64,000 bases of DNA, taken from contig JBBQBI010000020.1 in assembly GCA_038363005.1 (NCBI GenBank), positions 1 through 64,000 of the forward strand, read 5' to 3'. The notes under the pieces are model-generated. The model was given only the letters and a program-made list of their open reading frames with translations, was not told the DNA's origin and ran no database searches. Below are positions 45,457 to 53,141 of this stretch, one piece after another; position 1 is the first letter of the stretch; each line of letters begins with the position of its first letter. Origin of the DNA: JAKOWB01 sp038363005. Lineage in GTDB: Bacteria > Pseudomonadota > Alphaproteobacteria > Kiloniellales > JACOMY01. The position numbers and the translations under genes were made by a program.

Positions 45457-46631
45457 CTGATCGCCTCCGCGATGGCCGCGAAGCAGGCCAGCTCGATCTG
45501 GTCGTGGCCATCGGTCGAGGGCAGCGGCTGCGAGGAGAGCTTGGCGATGGTGACGCCGCTGTCGCGGTCGACCCAGATCCACTGGCCGTGAATGCCGGCC
45601 GCCATGCACTGGCTGCCGCGCCCGTCCGACAGGTACCACTGGCTGCGGTAGCGGCCGCCGGACGGCAGCATGGCTTCGAACTCGCTGCCCTTCCAGGCCT
45701 CGGGGTCGCCCTTGGTCAGGATGTCGTCGATCCACCAGCCGGGCACCACCTGGCGGTCGTCGGCCAGGCCGCGGCAGCGCAGCAGCTCGCCGACCCGCGC
45801 CAGGTCGCGCAAGGTGACACAGAGACCGCCGGCCGAACGCGGCGCGCCCAGGCGGTCGACCGTCAGGTTGGCGGCGCGCTCCGCCCCCATCGGCTGCCAC
45901 AGGTGGCGCGACAGCAGCGTGGCGTAGGATTCCCCGGCGGCGCGTTCGCAGACCCAACCCAGCAGGTCGCTGTTCGGCGAGAGGTAGCGGAAGCGCTTGC
46001 CGTGCGGCCCTTCGCGTCGGCCGAGCGACACCAGGAAACTACGCAGGTCGGGCGCCTTGGTCGGGTCGGCGACGGGATTCCAGCCGGTCGATTCGCGATA
46101 GCGGATGAAGGCGCCCTCGGTCGCCAGGTAGACCTCGTCGAAGTCGAGCGAGACCTGCATGTCGAGCACGTGACGCACCGTGGCGTCGCCGTAGCCGCTG
46201 CCGGCGGCCTCCGGGATGTAGCGCGTCACCGGCTGGTCGGGATCGAGCTGGCCACGGTCGGCCAGGATGCCGAGCAGCAGCGCGGTGACCGACTTGGTGA
46301 CCGAGAAGATGAGGTGCTGTCGCGCCGGCGTCAGGTGGTTGTCGTAGTGCTCGGCGACGATGGCGCCGTGCTGCAGCGCCACCAGGCCGTCGCACTGGCT
46401 CTCCGCCAGCCAGCCCGCCAGCGTGCGCTCCTTGCCGCCAGCGGTGAAGGTCAGCGAGCCCAGGTCGGCCAGCGCGCGCGGCAGCTCCCAGCGGCGCGCC
46501 GGATCCTCCGCCACCTCGGCGGTCGGCACGATCTCGCGCACATGCTGCAGGGCCCAGCGGTTGAAGGGCGGCTGGCGCCAGTTGCCCAGGTGGACCTGCT
46601 GCTCGGGCGACGGCGGAAAGGCGTTCATCAT
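45453..46631 (-). CDS. NylB-like serine hydrolase, beta-lactamase/6-aminohexanoate-dimer hydrolase family (copy 1)
   Basis: Hydrolase of 392 residues in the class C beta-lactamase fold. The SxxK motif is FSVTKS with Ser110 and Lys113, and the YxN-type element is YLSPN with Tyr216. Spacing closely follows NylB (Ser112, Lys115, Tyr215 as I recall it), and the stretch MQVSLDFDEVY falls where NylB has its substrate tyrosine. No signal peptide, so cytoplasmic. It is clearly paralogous to the protein at 50175-51359 along the whole length. It is the last gene of the IclR-headed cluster, 68 bp after the CoA-transferase. AGGAG precedes the ATG. Real substrate (amide, ester or lactam) unknown. Confidence 0.85.
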   Translation of the reverse strand: MMNAFPPSPEQQVHLGNWRQPPFNRWALQHVREIVPTAEVAEDPARRWELPRALADLGSLTFTAGGKERTLAGWLAESQCDGLVALQHGAIVAEHYDNHLTPARQHLIFSVTKSVTALLLGILADRGQLDPDQPVTRYIPEAAGSGYGDATVRHVLDMQVSLDFDEVYLATEGAFIRYRESTGWNPVADPTKAPDLRSFLVSLGRREGPHGKRFRYLSPNSDLLGWVCERAAGESYATLLSRHLWQPMGAERAANLTVDRLGAPRSAGGLCVTLRDLARVGELLRCRGLADDRQVVPGWWIDDILTKGDPEAWKGSEFEAMLPSGGRYRSQWYLSDGRGSQCMAAGIHGQWIWVDRDSGVTIAKLSSQPLPSTDGHDQIELACFAAIAEAIS

Positions 46632-46699
46632 GGCGGGCACTCCTGCGACTGCGGCCCCCTGGCTTACGCGACCGCGCCGGGCAGGGGCAAGGGCCGGAG

Positions 46700-47893
46700 T
46701 TAGATGCCTGACGCGGCGTCGATGTCCGCCGGCGTCAGGCCGGCCTCGGCCAGGACGGCCTGGGTGTCCTGGCCCAGCGACTGCGTCGGCGATTCCAGCG
46801 GCGGTGCCAGGCCCTCGGCCAGGATGGTACCTCGCAGCGCACGCAGCGCACCCTCGGTCGGGTGCCGGTCCTCCTGCAGCAGGCCGACGGCCAGCAGGTG
46901 CGGGTCTTCCGGCAGGCTCTCCAGCGTGTGGCAGGGCATGGCCGGCACGTCGGCCGCGGCAAAGGCGGCGAGCCAGTCGGTCGTGGTCCTCCCCAGTAGC
47001 GCGGTGGCGCGGAAGGCGAACCAGTCCTTCGCGTTGGCGACGCGGTCGGCCACCGTGCGATAGCGCGGGTCGGTGATCAGCTCCGGGCGGCCGACGATAC
47101 GCAGCAGCGCGTGGGTCTGCGCGTCGGTGTTGGAGGTGAGGCTGATCCAGCCATCGGCGGTGCGCAGCGGCTTGTTGTCGGCCTGCAGCACGCGCGGCTC
47201 GCCAGCCGGCCCCAGCGGCGGGCGGAAGGTCTGGCGGCCCAGGTGCTCCTGCAGCACGAAGGCGGCCATGGTCTCGTGCATCGGCACCTCGAGGGTGGCG
47301 CCCTCGCCGGTCGCGCCGCGCCGCACCAGCGCGGCCAGGATGGCACCGGCGGCGATCTCGCCCACCACATGGTCGCAGAGCAGCAGCGGCGCGTAGCGCG
47401 GCTCGCCGTCGCGCGCCAGGCTGAGCCCGGCCACGCCGGCCACGCCCTGCAGCACGGAGTCATAGGCCGGCAGGCCGCGATAGGGCCCGCCGGGGCCGAA
47501 GCCGGTGATGCAGCAGTGCACCAGGCGCGGCCGGCCAGCACGCGCCGCCGCGGCGTCGAGGCCGAGCCGCGCCAGTGCCTCCGGCCGGATGTTGGAAAGA
47601 AAGACGTCGCAGCGGTCCAGGATGCGACCCAGCGCGCGCCGCGCCGCCGGCCGCTTGAGGTCGAGGCAGACCGAGCGCTTGCCGCGGTTCAGGTGCAGGT
47701 AGCAGCCGCTCATGTCGCCGCTGGGCGAGGCGCCACCCAGGCGCCGCATCAAGTCGCCCTCCGCCGTCTCGATCTTGATCACCTCGGCGCCGTACTGCGC
47801 CAGGCGTAAGGTCGCCACCGGCCCCACCACCACCGAGGTGAGATCGAGCACGCGGAGGCCGGCCAGGGGCCGCAGGGCTGTCGGCTCGCTCAT
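46700..47893 (-). CDS. Family III CoA-transferase (CaiB/BaiF type)
   Basis: Protein of 397 residues. LAGLRVLDLTSVVVGPVATLRLAQYGAEVIKIE is the standard start of this family, YLHLNRGKRSVCLDLK and the FGPGGPYRGLPAYDSVLQGVAG block hold the catalytic Asp145, which forms the aspartyl-CoA anhydride, and PMHETMAAFVLQEHLG follows. It moves CoA from a donor acyl-CoA to an organic acid; the acid is unknown. The start overlaps the stop of the hydratase-like gene by ATGA, so the two are coupled. Together they resemble the activation and hydration steps of itaconate- or mesaconate-type pathways. Confidence 0.9.
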   Translation of the reverse strand: MSEPTALRPLAGLRVLDLTSVVVGPVATLRLAQYGAEVIKIETAEGDLMRRLGGASPSGDMSGCYLHLNRGKRSVCLDLKRPAARRALGRILDRCDVFLSNIRPEALARLGLDAAAARAGRPRLVHCCITGFGPGGPYRGLPAYDSVLQGVAGVAGLSLARDGEPRYAPLLLCDHVVGEIAAGAILAALVRRGATGEGATLEVPMHETMAAFVLQEHLGRQTFRPPLGPAGEPRVLQADNKPLRTADGWISLTSNTDAQTHALLRIVGRPELITDPRYRTVADRVANAKDWFAFRATALLGRTTTDWLAAFAAADVPAMPCHTLESLPEDPHLLAVGLLQEDRHPTEGALRALRGTILAEGLAPPLESPTQSLGQDTQAVLAEAGLTPADIDAASGI

Positions 47894-48699
47894 CGGATCT
47901 CCATCTCCACGGCGCAGCGCGCCTCGTCGTCCTCGGCCCAGAGGCGCCAGGCCGCGCCGTCGCGCGCCGCCTTCAGCGTCATGGGCCGGCCGCAGTAGAG
48001 CGGCGCCAGGTTGCGCACGGCAAGGCTGGCCGGCGCCGCGCCGCCAAGCCGCCGTTGCAGGTCTAGTAGCAGCAGGGCGGTCAGGCCGCCGTTCACCACC
48101 AGCGCCGGATAGCCCTCGACGCCCTGCGCGTAGGGCAGGTCGTAGTGGATGCGGTGCGCGTTGAAGGTGAGCATGCAGTAGCGCTGCAGCAGCACCTCGT
48201 CCGGCGTCCGGGTCTCGGCATGCGAGGCCGGTCGTGGCGTGCCCGCCGGCGCGGGCGGCGACGGCGCCTCCGACGTCTCGCGGTAGAGCAGGTCCTCCTC
48301 CTCCACCACGGCGGGAAGCGCCGCCGCCTCGACGAAGATCTCGTGCCGACGCGTGATGACAACCAGCGGTCCGCCGCGCCCCGCCTTGCGGACCTGCGAC
48401 AGCACCTGGCGGCGGCGGCGCAACGTCGCGCCGATGGCGATCTCACCGGCGAAGCGGGTACGCCGGCCGCCGAGCATCAGCCGGGGCCGCTTGAGGCCAA
48501 GCTCCGGTGGCGGCACGAAGCCGTCGCTGCCGAGCCCGGCCTGCGGCAGCAGCGGCGCGAAGAGGATGCAGTGCCAGCCGCGCGGCAAGGCCTGCCCCTC
48601 GGCGACCCTCGCGGGGTCGCGGTCGAGCAGCGCCGCCGCGCGCCGTGCCAGCGGCAGGGCGCAGCGCTCATCTTCCCAGCTCTCAGGCGGCAAGATCAT
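47890..48699 (-). CDS. MaoC/FAS1-like acyl-CoA hydratase, mesaconyl/itaconyl-CoA hydratase-like
   Basis: Double hot-dog protein of 269 residues. The first half (about 1-140) is the FAS1-like N-terminal dehydratase domain with RRRRQVLSQVRKAGRGGPLVVITRRHEIF. The second half has the catalytic segment LTFNAHRIHYDLPYAQ (from 178), which in mesaconyl-C4-CoA and itaconyl-CoA hydratases supplies the Asn/His dyad, then VEGYPALVVNGGLTALLLLDL. It would add water to an enoyl-CoA. I chose the ATG at 48699 with GGAG upstream. It overlaps the thiolase-like gene by 17 nt and the CoA-transferase gene by ATGA. Confidence 0.82.
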   Translation of the reverse strand: MILPPESWEDERCALPLARRAAALLDRDPARVAEGQALPRGWHCILFAPLLPQAGLGSDGFVPPPELGLKRPRLMLGGRRTRFAGEIAIGATLRRRRQVLSQVRKAGRGGPLVVITRRHEIFVEAAALPAVVEEEDLLYRETSEAPSPPAPAGTPRPASHAETRTPDEVLLQRYCMLTFNAHRIHYDLPYAQGVEGYPALVVNGGLTALLLLDLQRRLGGAAPASLAVRNLAPLYCGRPMTLKAARDGAAWRLWAEDDEARCAVEMEIR

Positions 48700-50170
48700 G
48701 GCGCCACTCCGGCTGGCCATCGGTGCCACTTGTCACCCGCCCCGCGTCGCCGACCGGCGAACGCTCGAACTGCGCCAGCGCGGCGATGCTGTCGCGATCA
48801 CCAGGCGAGATGCGGGCCAGAAGGCGCGCACCCTGTGCGCCGCGGCAGATCGCCAGGCCGCCCGCCGGCGCCCCAGCGCGGTCATAAAGGATCGTGAAGC
48901 TTTCCAGCCTGGCACTGCTGCGCTGCGACTGGTCGAGCGGCGGCGCCGCCTCGGCCAGGTCCGGCAGGTCCAGCGTTGTAGCCAGCGGCGCCGGGGCCGC
49001 TGCGCCCGACAGCAGCAACGCGTGGTGCGCGGTCAGCCAGCCACCCTGGCCGTAGAGCAGGCCCAGCGCGCCCGGCGCGGCGCGCAGCCGCTCGACCAGC
49101 GCCACGGTTGCATGTGTCATGTAGTTGTTCAGCGGCGCGCCGAAGAAGGTGAGGCCGCCGGTCACCGTGGTCGGTGTGCCGTCAGCCAGCTGCAGGCTGC
49201 GCGCCGCCAGCTTGGGCACGCAGGGAAAGCAACTATAGAGCTCCACCAGGTCGAAGGCGCGCTCGCCGGCCAGGGTCTGCGCCGCCGCCAGCACGCGGTG
49301 CTGCGCCGGGCTCCGGCTGTAGTCGGCGCGCCGCAGCAGCTCGACGGGCGCGCGCGCCGCGGCACCGCCCCAGAGGTGGACCAGCCGCGCCTCGGGAATG
49401 CCGAGCGCGCGGGCCCGCGCCAGGCTGGTCAGCAGCACCGCCGCGCCCTGGTTTACCGTCGGGTTCGCGGTCATGAGCTTGGTATAGGGCCAGGCGATGC
49501 GGCGGTTGCCGGCGCTCTCCTCGGCGATCTCCGCCGCCGCGTACGGCCGGCGAATCCAGGCTGCGGGCCGGGTCGCCGCGACCCCAGCATAGTCTGCCCA
49601 GAGCGCCGCCGAGGCGGCCTGCTCCCGCGCCGGCGTGGACCCCCAGGCCGCTGTCAGCGCGGTCTCGTAAATCGCATAGGCCTGCACTGGCTGGTTGAGA
49701 CCAAGGGCGCGCACAAAGGCCGGCTGCGCCGCCGCGGCGCGCGGCGCTGGCACCCCAGTTTCGGCCCACGGTAGCGCAAGGCCGGCGCGCGCGGCGTGGC
49801 GCAGCGCCTGCTCTGCCTCGGCGCCGACCACGGCGGCGGTCTCGCTTTGGCCGGCGGCGATGGCCAGCGCCGCCGCCTGCAGGGCGCGCAGCGGTTGATG
49901 CCCGCCGACCGGGGCGTCCACCAGCAAGGCCGGCGACAACCCGAGGCGCTGCGCCAGCCGCGCCGCTGGCTGCGCCACCGGCCAGGAGGCGGCCTGCATC
50001 ACCGCCAGGCTGTCGAGCGCCGGCAGCAGTCGCGCGCCGGCATCGGCCTCGGCCAGGCCAAGAGCCGCGACCATGAGGTCGCGCGGCGAGCGCGCCGCGC
50101 CCGGATCCGCCGGGCGGTCGGCCAGCTCGCCGACGCCGACGATCACCGGGATGCGCGCGGCGTCGGGCAT
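48683..50170 (-). CDS. SCP2-type thiolase-like acyl-CoA acetyltransferase
   Basis: Protein of 495 residues. PVIVGVGELADRPADPGAARSPRDLM opens it like acetyl-CoA acetyltransferases of the SCPx branch. NPTVNQGAAVLLTS, VELYSCFPCVPKLAARSL, TVTGGLTFFGAPLNNYMTH and GLLYGQGGWLTAHHALL match conserved blocks. The usual N-terminal nucleophilic Cys motif (CSSG) is not visible; the equivalent area reads MQAASWPVAQ. The catalytic mechanism may therefore differ, or the protein may only bind or hydrolyse acyl-CoA. The start at 50170 is 4 bp after the hydrolase stop, and its own stop lies inside the next gene. Confidence 0.8.
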   Translation of the reverse strand: MPDAARIPVIVGVGELADRPADPGAARSPRDLMVAALGLAEADAGARLLPALDSLAVMQAASWPVAQPAARLAQRLGLSPALLVDAPVGGHQPLRALQAAALAIAAGQSETAAVVGAEAEQALRHAARAGLALPWAETGVPAPRAAAAQPAFVRALGLNQPVQAYAIYETALTAAWGSTPAREQAASAALWADYAGVAATRPAAWIRRPYAAAEIAEESAGNRRIAWPYTKLMTANPTVNQGAAVLLTSLARARALGIPEARLVHLWGGAAARAPVELLRRADYSRSPAQHRVLAAAQTLAGERAFDLVELYSCFPCVPKLAARSLQLADGTPTTVTGGLTFFGAPLNNYMTHATVALVERLRAAPGALGLLYGQGGWLTAHHALLLSGAAAPAPLATTLDLPDLAEAAPPLDQSQRSSARLESFTILYDRAGAPAGGLAICRGAQGARLLARISPGDRDSIAALAQFERSPVGDAGRVTSGTDGQPEWRHDLAA

Positions 50171-50174
50171 GGCG

Positions 50175-51359
50175 CTAGAGCGCGGCGGCGATGGCGTCGA
50201 AGCAGGCGATGTCGTCCATCCCGGTTTCCTCCGTCGAGGCTTCCGGCCGCGAGGCCAGCTTGACGATGGAAACCCCGCGCGCGCGGTCGCCATAGAGCCA
50301 CTGGCCGTGGATGCCGGCCGCCATGAAGCGCGAGCCGCGCCGGTCGCTGAGGTACCACTGGCTGCGGTAGTTCCCCTCGCCGCCCGGCAGCATGTAGTCG
50401 AACTCGGTGCCGGCCCAGCAGGCGGGATCACCGCCGGTCAGGATGTCGTCGATCCACCAGGCCGGCAGCACCTGCCGGCCCTCGGCGCGGCCCTGGCAGC
50501 GCACCAGTTCGGTCACGCGGCCGAAGTCGCGCAGCGTCGCCGCCATGCCGCCGCCGGTGCGCGGCGCGCCCAGGCGGTCGACGGCGATGTCGGCCGAGCA
50601 CTCCGCCCCCATCGGCTGCCAGAGATAGCGAGTGATGAGCGAGGCGAAGGACTGTCCCGCCGCGCGTTCGCCGATCCAGCCCAGCATCTCGCTGTTCGGC
50701 GTGAGGTAGCGGAAGCGCTGGCCGTGCGGCCCGGGCCGGCGACCGAAGCGCAGCAGGAAGGAGCGCGCGTCGAGCGGGTTCGCTGGATCGCGGGGCGGCG
50801 ACCAGCCGGCGGCCTCGCGCAGGCCGGCCAGCAGGCCCTGCGGATCCTCATAGGATTCGTCGTAGTCGAGCGACACCTGCATGTCGAGCAGGTGGCGCAC
50901 CGTCGCATCGCCCCAGCCGCTCTCCGCCGCCTCTGGCACATAGCGCGTGACCGGCGCGTCGGGGTCGAGCCGCCCCTCGTCGACCAGTGGGCCGAGGGTC
51001 AGGGCGGCGATCGACTTGGTGACCGAGAAGGCCAAGTGGTTGCGCGTCGGTGTCAGGCCGTTGCCATAGACCTCGGCGACGATCTCGCCGTGCTGCAGCA
51101 CCAGCAGGCCGTCGACGTGCGCCTCGGCCAGGAAGTCGGCAAGCGTGGTGCGGCCGCGGCCGCGATAGCGCTCGAACGTAAGGCTGCCGAAGTCGCGCAG
51201 CCGGCGCGGCAGGTGCCAGTGCCGCTCGGGGTCGCGCTCCACCGGCGCGGTGGGGATCACCTCGCGCATGTGCTGCACGCCCCAGTGGCTGAAGGGGTGG
51301 GTGCGCCAGTTGGCCAGGGTCACCTGGCGGTCGGGCGGCGGCGGAAAGGCATCCATCAT
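50175..51359 (-). CDS. NylB-like serine hydrolase (copy 2)
   Basis: Hydrolase of 394 residues, first structural gene after the IclR regulator. The SxxK motif is FSVTKS with Ser112 and Lys115, the YxN element is YLTPN with Tyr218, and MQVSLDYDESY places a Tyr at 170. It aligns from MMDAFPPPPD to the end with copy 1 (MMNAFPPSPE), so the pair arose by duplication within this lineage or moved together. AAGGAG lies 10 nt before the ATG. The tandem TTCT-N6-AGAA sites at 51410-51442 lie in its promoter region. Predicted cytoplasmic amidase or esterase; substrate unknown. Confidence 0.86.
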   Translation of the reverse strand: MMDAFPPPPDRQVTLANWRTHPFSHWGVQHMREVIPTAPVERDPERHWHLPRRLRDFGSLTFERYRGRGRTTLADFLAEAHVDGLLVLQHGEIVAEVYGNGLTPTRNHLAFSVTKSIAALTLGPLVDEGRLDPDAPVTRYVPEAAESGWGDATVRHLLDMQVSLDYDESYEDPQGLLAGLREAAGWSPPRDPANPLDARSFLLRFGRRPGPHGQRFRYLTPNSEMLGWIGERAAGQSFASLITRYLWQPMGAECSADIAVDRLGAPRTGGGMAATLRDFGRVTELVRCQGRAEGRQVLPAWWIDDILTGGDPACWAGTEFDYMLPGGEGNYRSQWYLSDRRGSRFMAAGIHGQWLYGDRARGVSIVKLASRPEASTEETGMDDIACFDAIAAAL

Positions 51360-51409
51360 GGCGCGGGTCTCCTTCGGCTCCCCGCAGCCTGCGGCGTCGG
51401 GTGGCGATA

Positions 51410-51442
51410 TTCTATTCAGAGAAGGACATTCTTTATCCAGAA
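51410..51442. promoter_or_regulatory. Tandem TTCT-N6-AGAA palindromes, candidate IclR operators
   Basis: TTCT-ATTCAG-AGAA (51410-51423) and TTCT-TTATCC-AGAA (51429-51442) are two palindromes of the same form, 19 bp apart start to start, about two helical turns. The second extends to CATTCT...AGAATG and overlaps the stop codon of the IclR gene. They lie about 50-80 bp upstream of the hydrolase ATG, a normal place for an IclR-family regulator to bind as a tetramer. Confidence 0.6.
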
Positions 51443-52206
51443 TGTGAACCGAAGAGCGCCGCGCCGAGGCGCTGGGCCAGGGCTGCGAGCTCCCGGCCGA
51501 TGCCCTGCAGCGTGCGGCGCGGCAGCAGGCCGGCGATGGCGATGCCGCTGAGGCCGAGGCGCGGGCGACCTTCGCGGTCGACGATCACCGCCGCCGCCGC
51601 GTCGACGCCGCGAAACAGCTGCCCGCAGTCCAGCGCGTAGCCCAGGCGCCGGGCCTGCTCCACCTGCGCCTGCCAGTCGGCGAAGCTGGGCGCAGCCTGC
51701 CACTGCAGCCTGGCGAAGGCCTGGCGCAGCGCGGCGCTGTCCAGGCCGCGCGCCGCCGCCACCGCGCGCCCCACGGCGCCGGCGGTGGCCGGCAGGCGGA
51801 TGCCGACCTGCATGTCGATGCGTACCGCCTGGGTGGAGGCGACACGCTCCACCAGCACCAGGCGGTCGCCCGCGGTCACCTGCCACAGCGCCAGCAGCAG
51901 GTCGCGCCCCTCGCCCAGGCGCTGCAGCTCGGGGCGGATCAGCTCGGCCGCGTTGGCGCCCAGCAGGCCCAGCGACAGCTCCAGCAGGCCATAGCCCAGG
52001 CGGTAGCTCTTGGCCGCCGGGTCGAAGGCGACGATGCCCTCGGCCGCCAGGGTGCGCAGGATGTTGAAGCAGGTGGAGGGATTGAGGCCGGTGTCGCGCG
52101 CGATGGCGGTAACGCCGGCCGGGCGCCCCTGCGCCGCCAGGTGGCGCAGTAGCTTCAGCGCCTGCACCACGGCGCCGACGCTGGTACCGCCGGAGGTCTC
52201 GCTCAT
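51433..52206 (-). CDS. IclR-family transcriptional regulator
   Basis: Regulator of 257 residues. The N-terminal winged HTH (about 8-72) has VGAVVQALKLLRHLAAQGRPAGVTAIARDTGLNPSTCFNILRTLAAEGIVAFD. The C-terminal ligand domain (about 85-257) has the ATAGAVGRAVAAARG loop and the LGYALDCGQLFRGVDAAAAVIVDREG and LGLSGIAIAGLLPRR segments that form the effector pocket. The start chosen is the ATG at 52206; a GTG 24 nt upstream has no better RBS. IclR proteins commonly bind small organic acids and control the adjacent operon, which here is the hydrolase/CoA-ligation cluster. Confidence 0.9.
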   Translation of the reverse strand: MSETSGGTSVGAVVQALKLLRHLAAQGRPAGVTAIARDTGLNPSTCFNILRTLAAEGIVAFDPAAKSYRLGYGLLELSLGLLGANAAELIRPELQRLGEGRDLLLALWQVTAGDRLVLVERVASTQAVRIDMQVGIRLPATAGAVGRAVAAARGLDSAALRQAFARLQWQAAPSFADWQAQVEQARRLGYALDCGQLFRGVDAAAAVIVDREGRPRLGLSGIAIAGLLPRRTLQGIGRELAALAQRLGAALFGSHSG

Positions 52207-52248
52207 TCTCCAGAGCGTAGGGGATTTCACCGCGAGAAGGAACGCCGC

Positions 52249-53040
52249 CTAGCCGGCGCGCCGCGCATCCCGCAGCAGGCAGTCGTCATCCAGCGGCACG
52301 ACGGGGCTGAGGTCGTGGTGGTGCTGCCAGTCGGGGCGCTTGTGGCTGGTCCCGGCGTTGCTGACTGGATTCAGGATCAGCGAGAAGATGCGCCGGTTCC
52401 AGGGCGACATGTTGGGCGGCGAGCCATGCACCAGGCTGTCGCCGAAGATCAGCGCCGTGCCAGCCGGGCCCTTGGCCGAGACGATGCCGCGCTCGCCGGC
52501 CAGGCGCGCGATGTCCGCGCCCTCGACGCACCACAGCGGATAGCTGGTGGTGACGCTGTCGAGATGCGTCGGCGCCGGGCCGCCCTCGTGCGAGCCGGGG
52601 ATGAACCACAGCGGCCCGTTGAACTCGCTCACCTCGTCCAGAAGGATATGGAGGTTGAGGGCCAGCGGCTTGGGCACGCCGTCCTCGCGATGGTGCGTGG
52701 CGAAGTCGTAGTGCCATTGCCAGAGGTCGCCGCCAAAGGCTGCCTTCACGTTGACCTTCACCTGCTGGATGTAGAGCTGGTCGTCGTTCAGGATCTGCAT
52801 CGCCGGCTCGACCAGGCGCGGATGGCGCACCACGCGGGCATAGGTGCCGTCGCGCAGGTGCAGCCCCATCGTGGTGCGCACCAGGCCGCTCTTCTCGCGG
52901 AAGTTCGCCGCCGTGTCCTCGGCATAGAGCGCCGGCAGCGCGGCGGTCAGCGCGGCGACCTCCGCCGGGGAGAAGAGGCTCGGCAGGACGAGGAAGCCAT
53001 CCTCGTGGAAACGCTTGAGCTGCTCGGCGGTGAGGCGCAT
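52249..53040 (-). CDS. Phytanoyl-CoA dioxygenase (PhyH) family protein, EctD-like
   Basis: Fe(II)/2OG oxygenase of 263 residues. Iron ligands are His110 and Asp112 in WQWHYDFATHHREDGVP and His205 in DSLVHGSPPNMSPWNRR; Arg216 or Arg217 would hold 2OG. The WHYDF...EDG pattern and FNGPLWFIPGSHEGG recall ectoine or proline hydroxylases, but no ect genes are nearby, so the substrate is open. It is divergent from a LysR gene with a 99-bp shared control region, which suggests control by that regulator. Confidence 0.85.
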   Translation of the reverse strand: MRLTAEQLKRFHEDGFLVLPSLFSPAEVAALTAALPALYAEDTAANFREKSGLVRTTMGLHLRDGTYARVVRHPRLVEPAMQILNDDQLYIQQVKVNVKAAFGGDLWQWHYDFATHHREDGVPKPLALNLHILLDEVSEFNGPLWFIPGSHEGGPAPTHLDSVTTSYPLWCVEGADIARLAGERGIVSAKGPAGTALIFGDSLVHGSPPNMSPWNRRIFSLILNPVSNAGTSHKRPDWQHHHDLSPVVPLDDDCLLRDARRAG

Positions 53041-53118
53041 GGACGGAGTCCCTTTCGGTCGCTACGCGAGAGCATGCGGCCGGGCGAGGCCCTGTGACAA
53101 ACGCCTTCTTCTCACCTC

Positions 53119-53141
53119 ATGCGTGAGCTATGATCACGCAT
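53119..53141. promoter_or_regulatory. Perfect 8-bp inverted repeat over the LysR start codon, candidate LysR site
   Basis: ATGCGTGA (53119-53126) and TCACGCAT (53134-53141) are perfect inverted repeats around a 7-nt spacer. The arrangement contains the T-N11-A pattern expected for LysR-family binding. The right arm overlaps the ATG of the LysR gene (53140), so binding would block its own translation-start region or transcription, as in autorepression, while activating the divergent PhyH gene from about 80 bp upstream. Confidence 0.65.

Noticed and set aside
52249..53040. Ectoine hydroxylase EctD
   Set aside because: Motifs are only partly alike and no ectA, ectB or ectC gene is present; kept as a PhyH-family oxygenase of unknown substrate.
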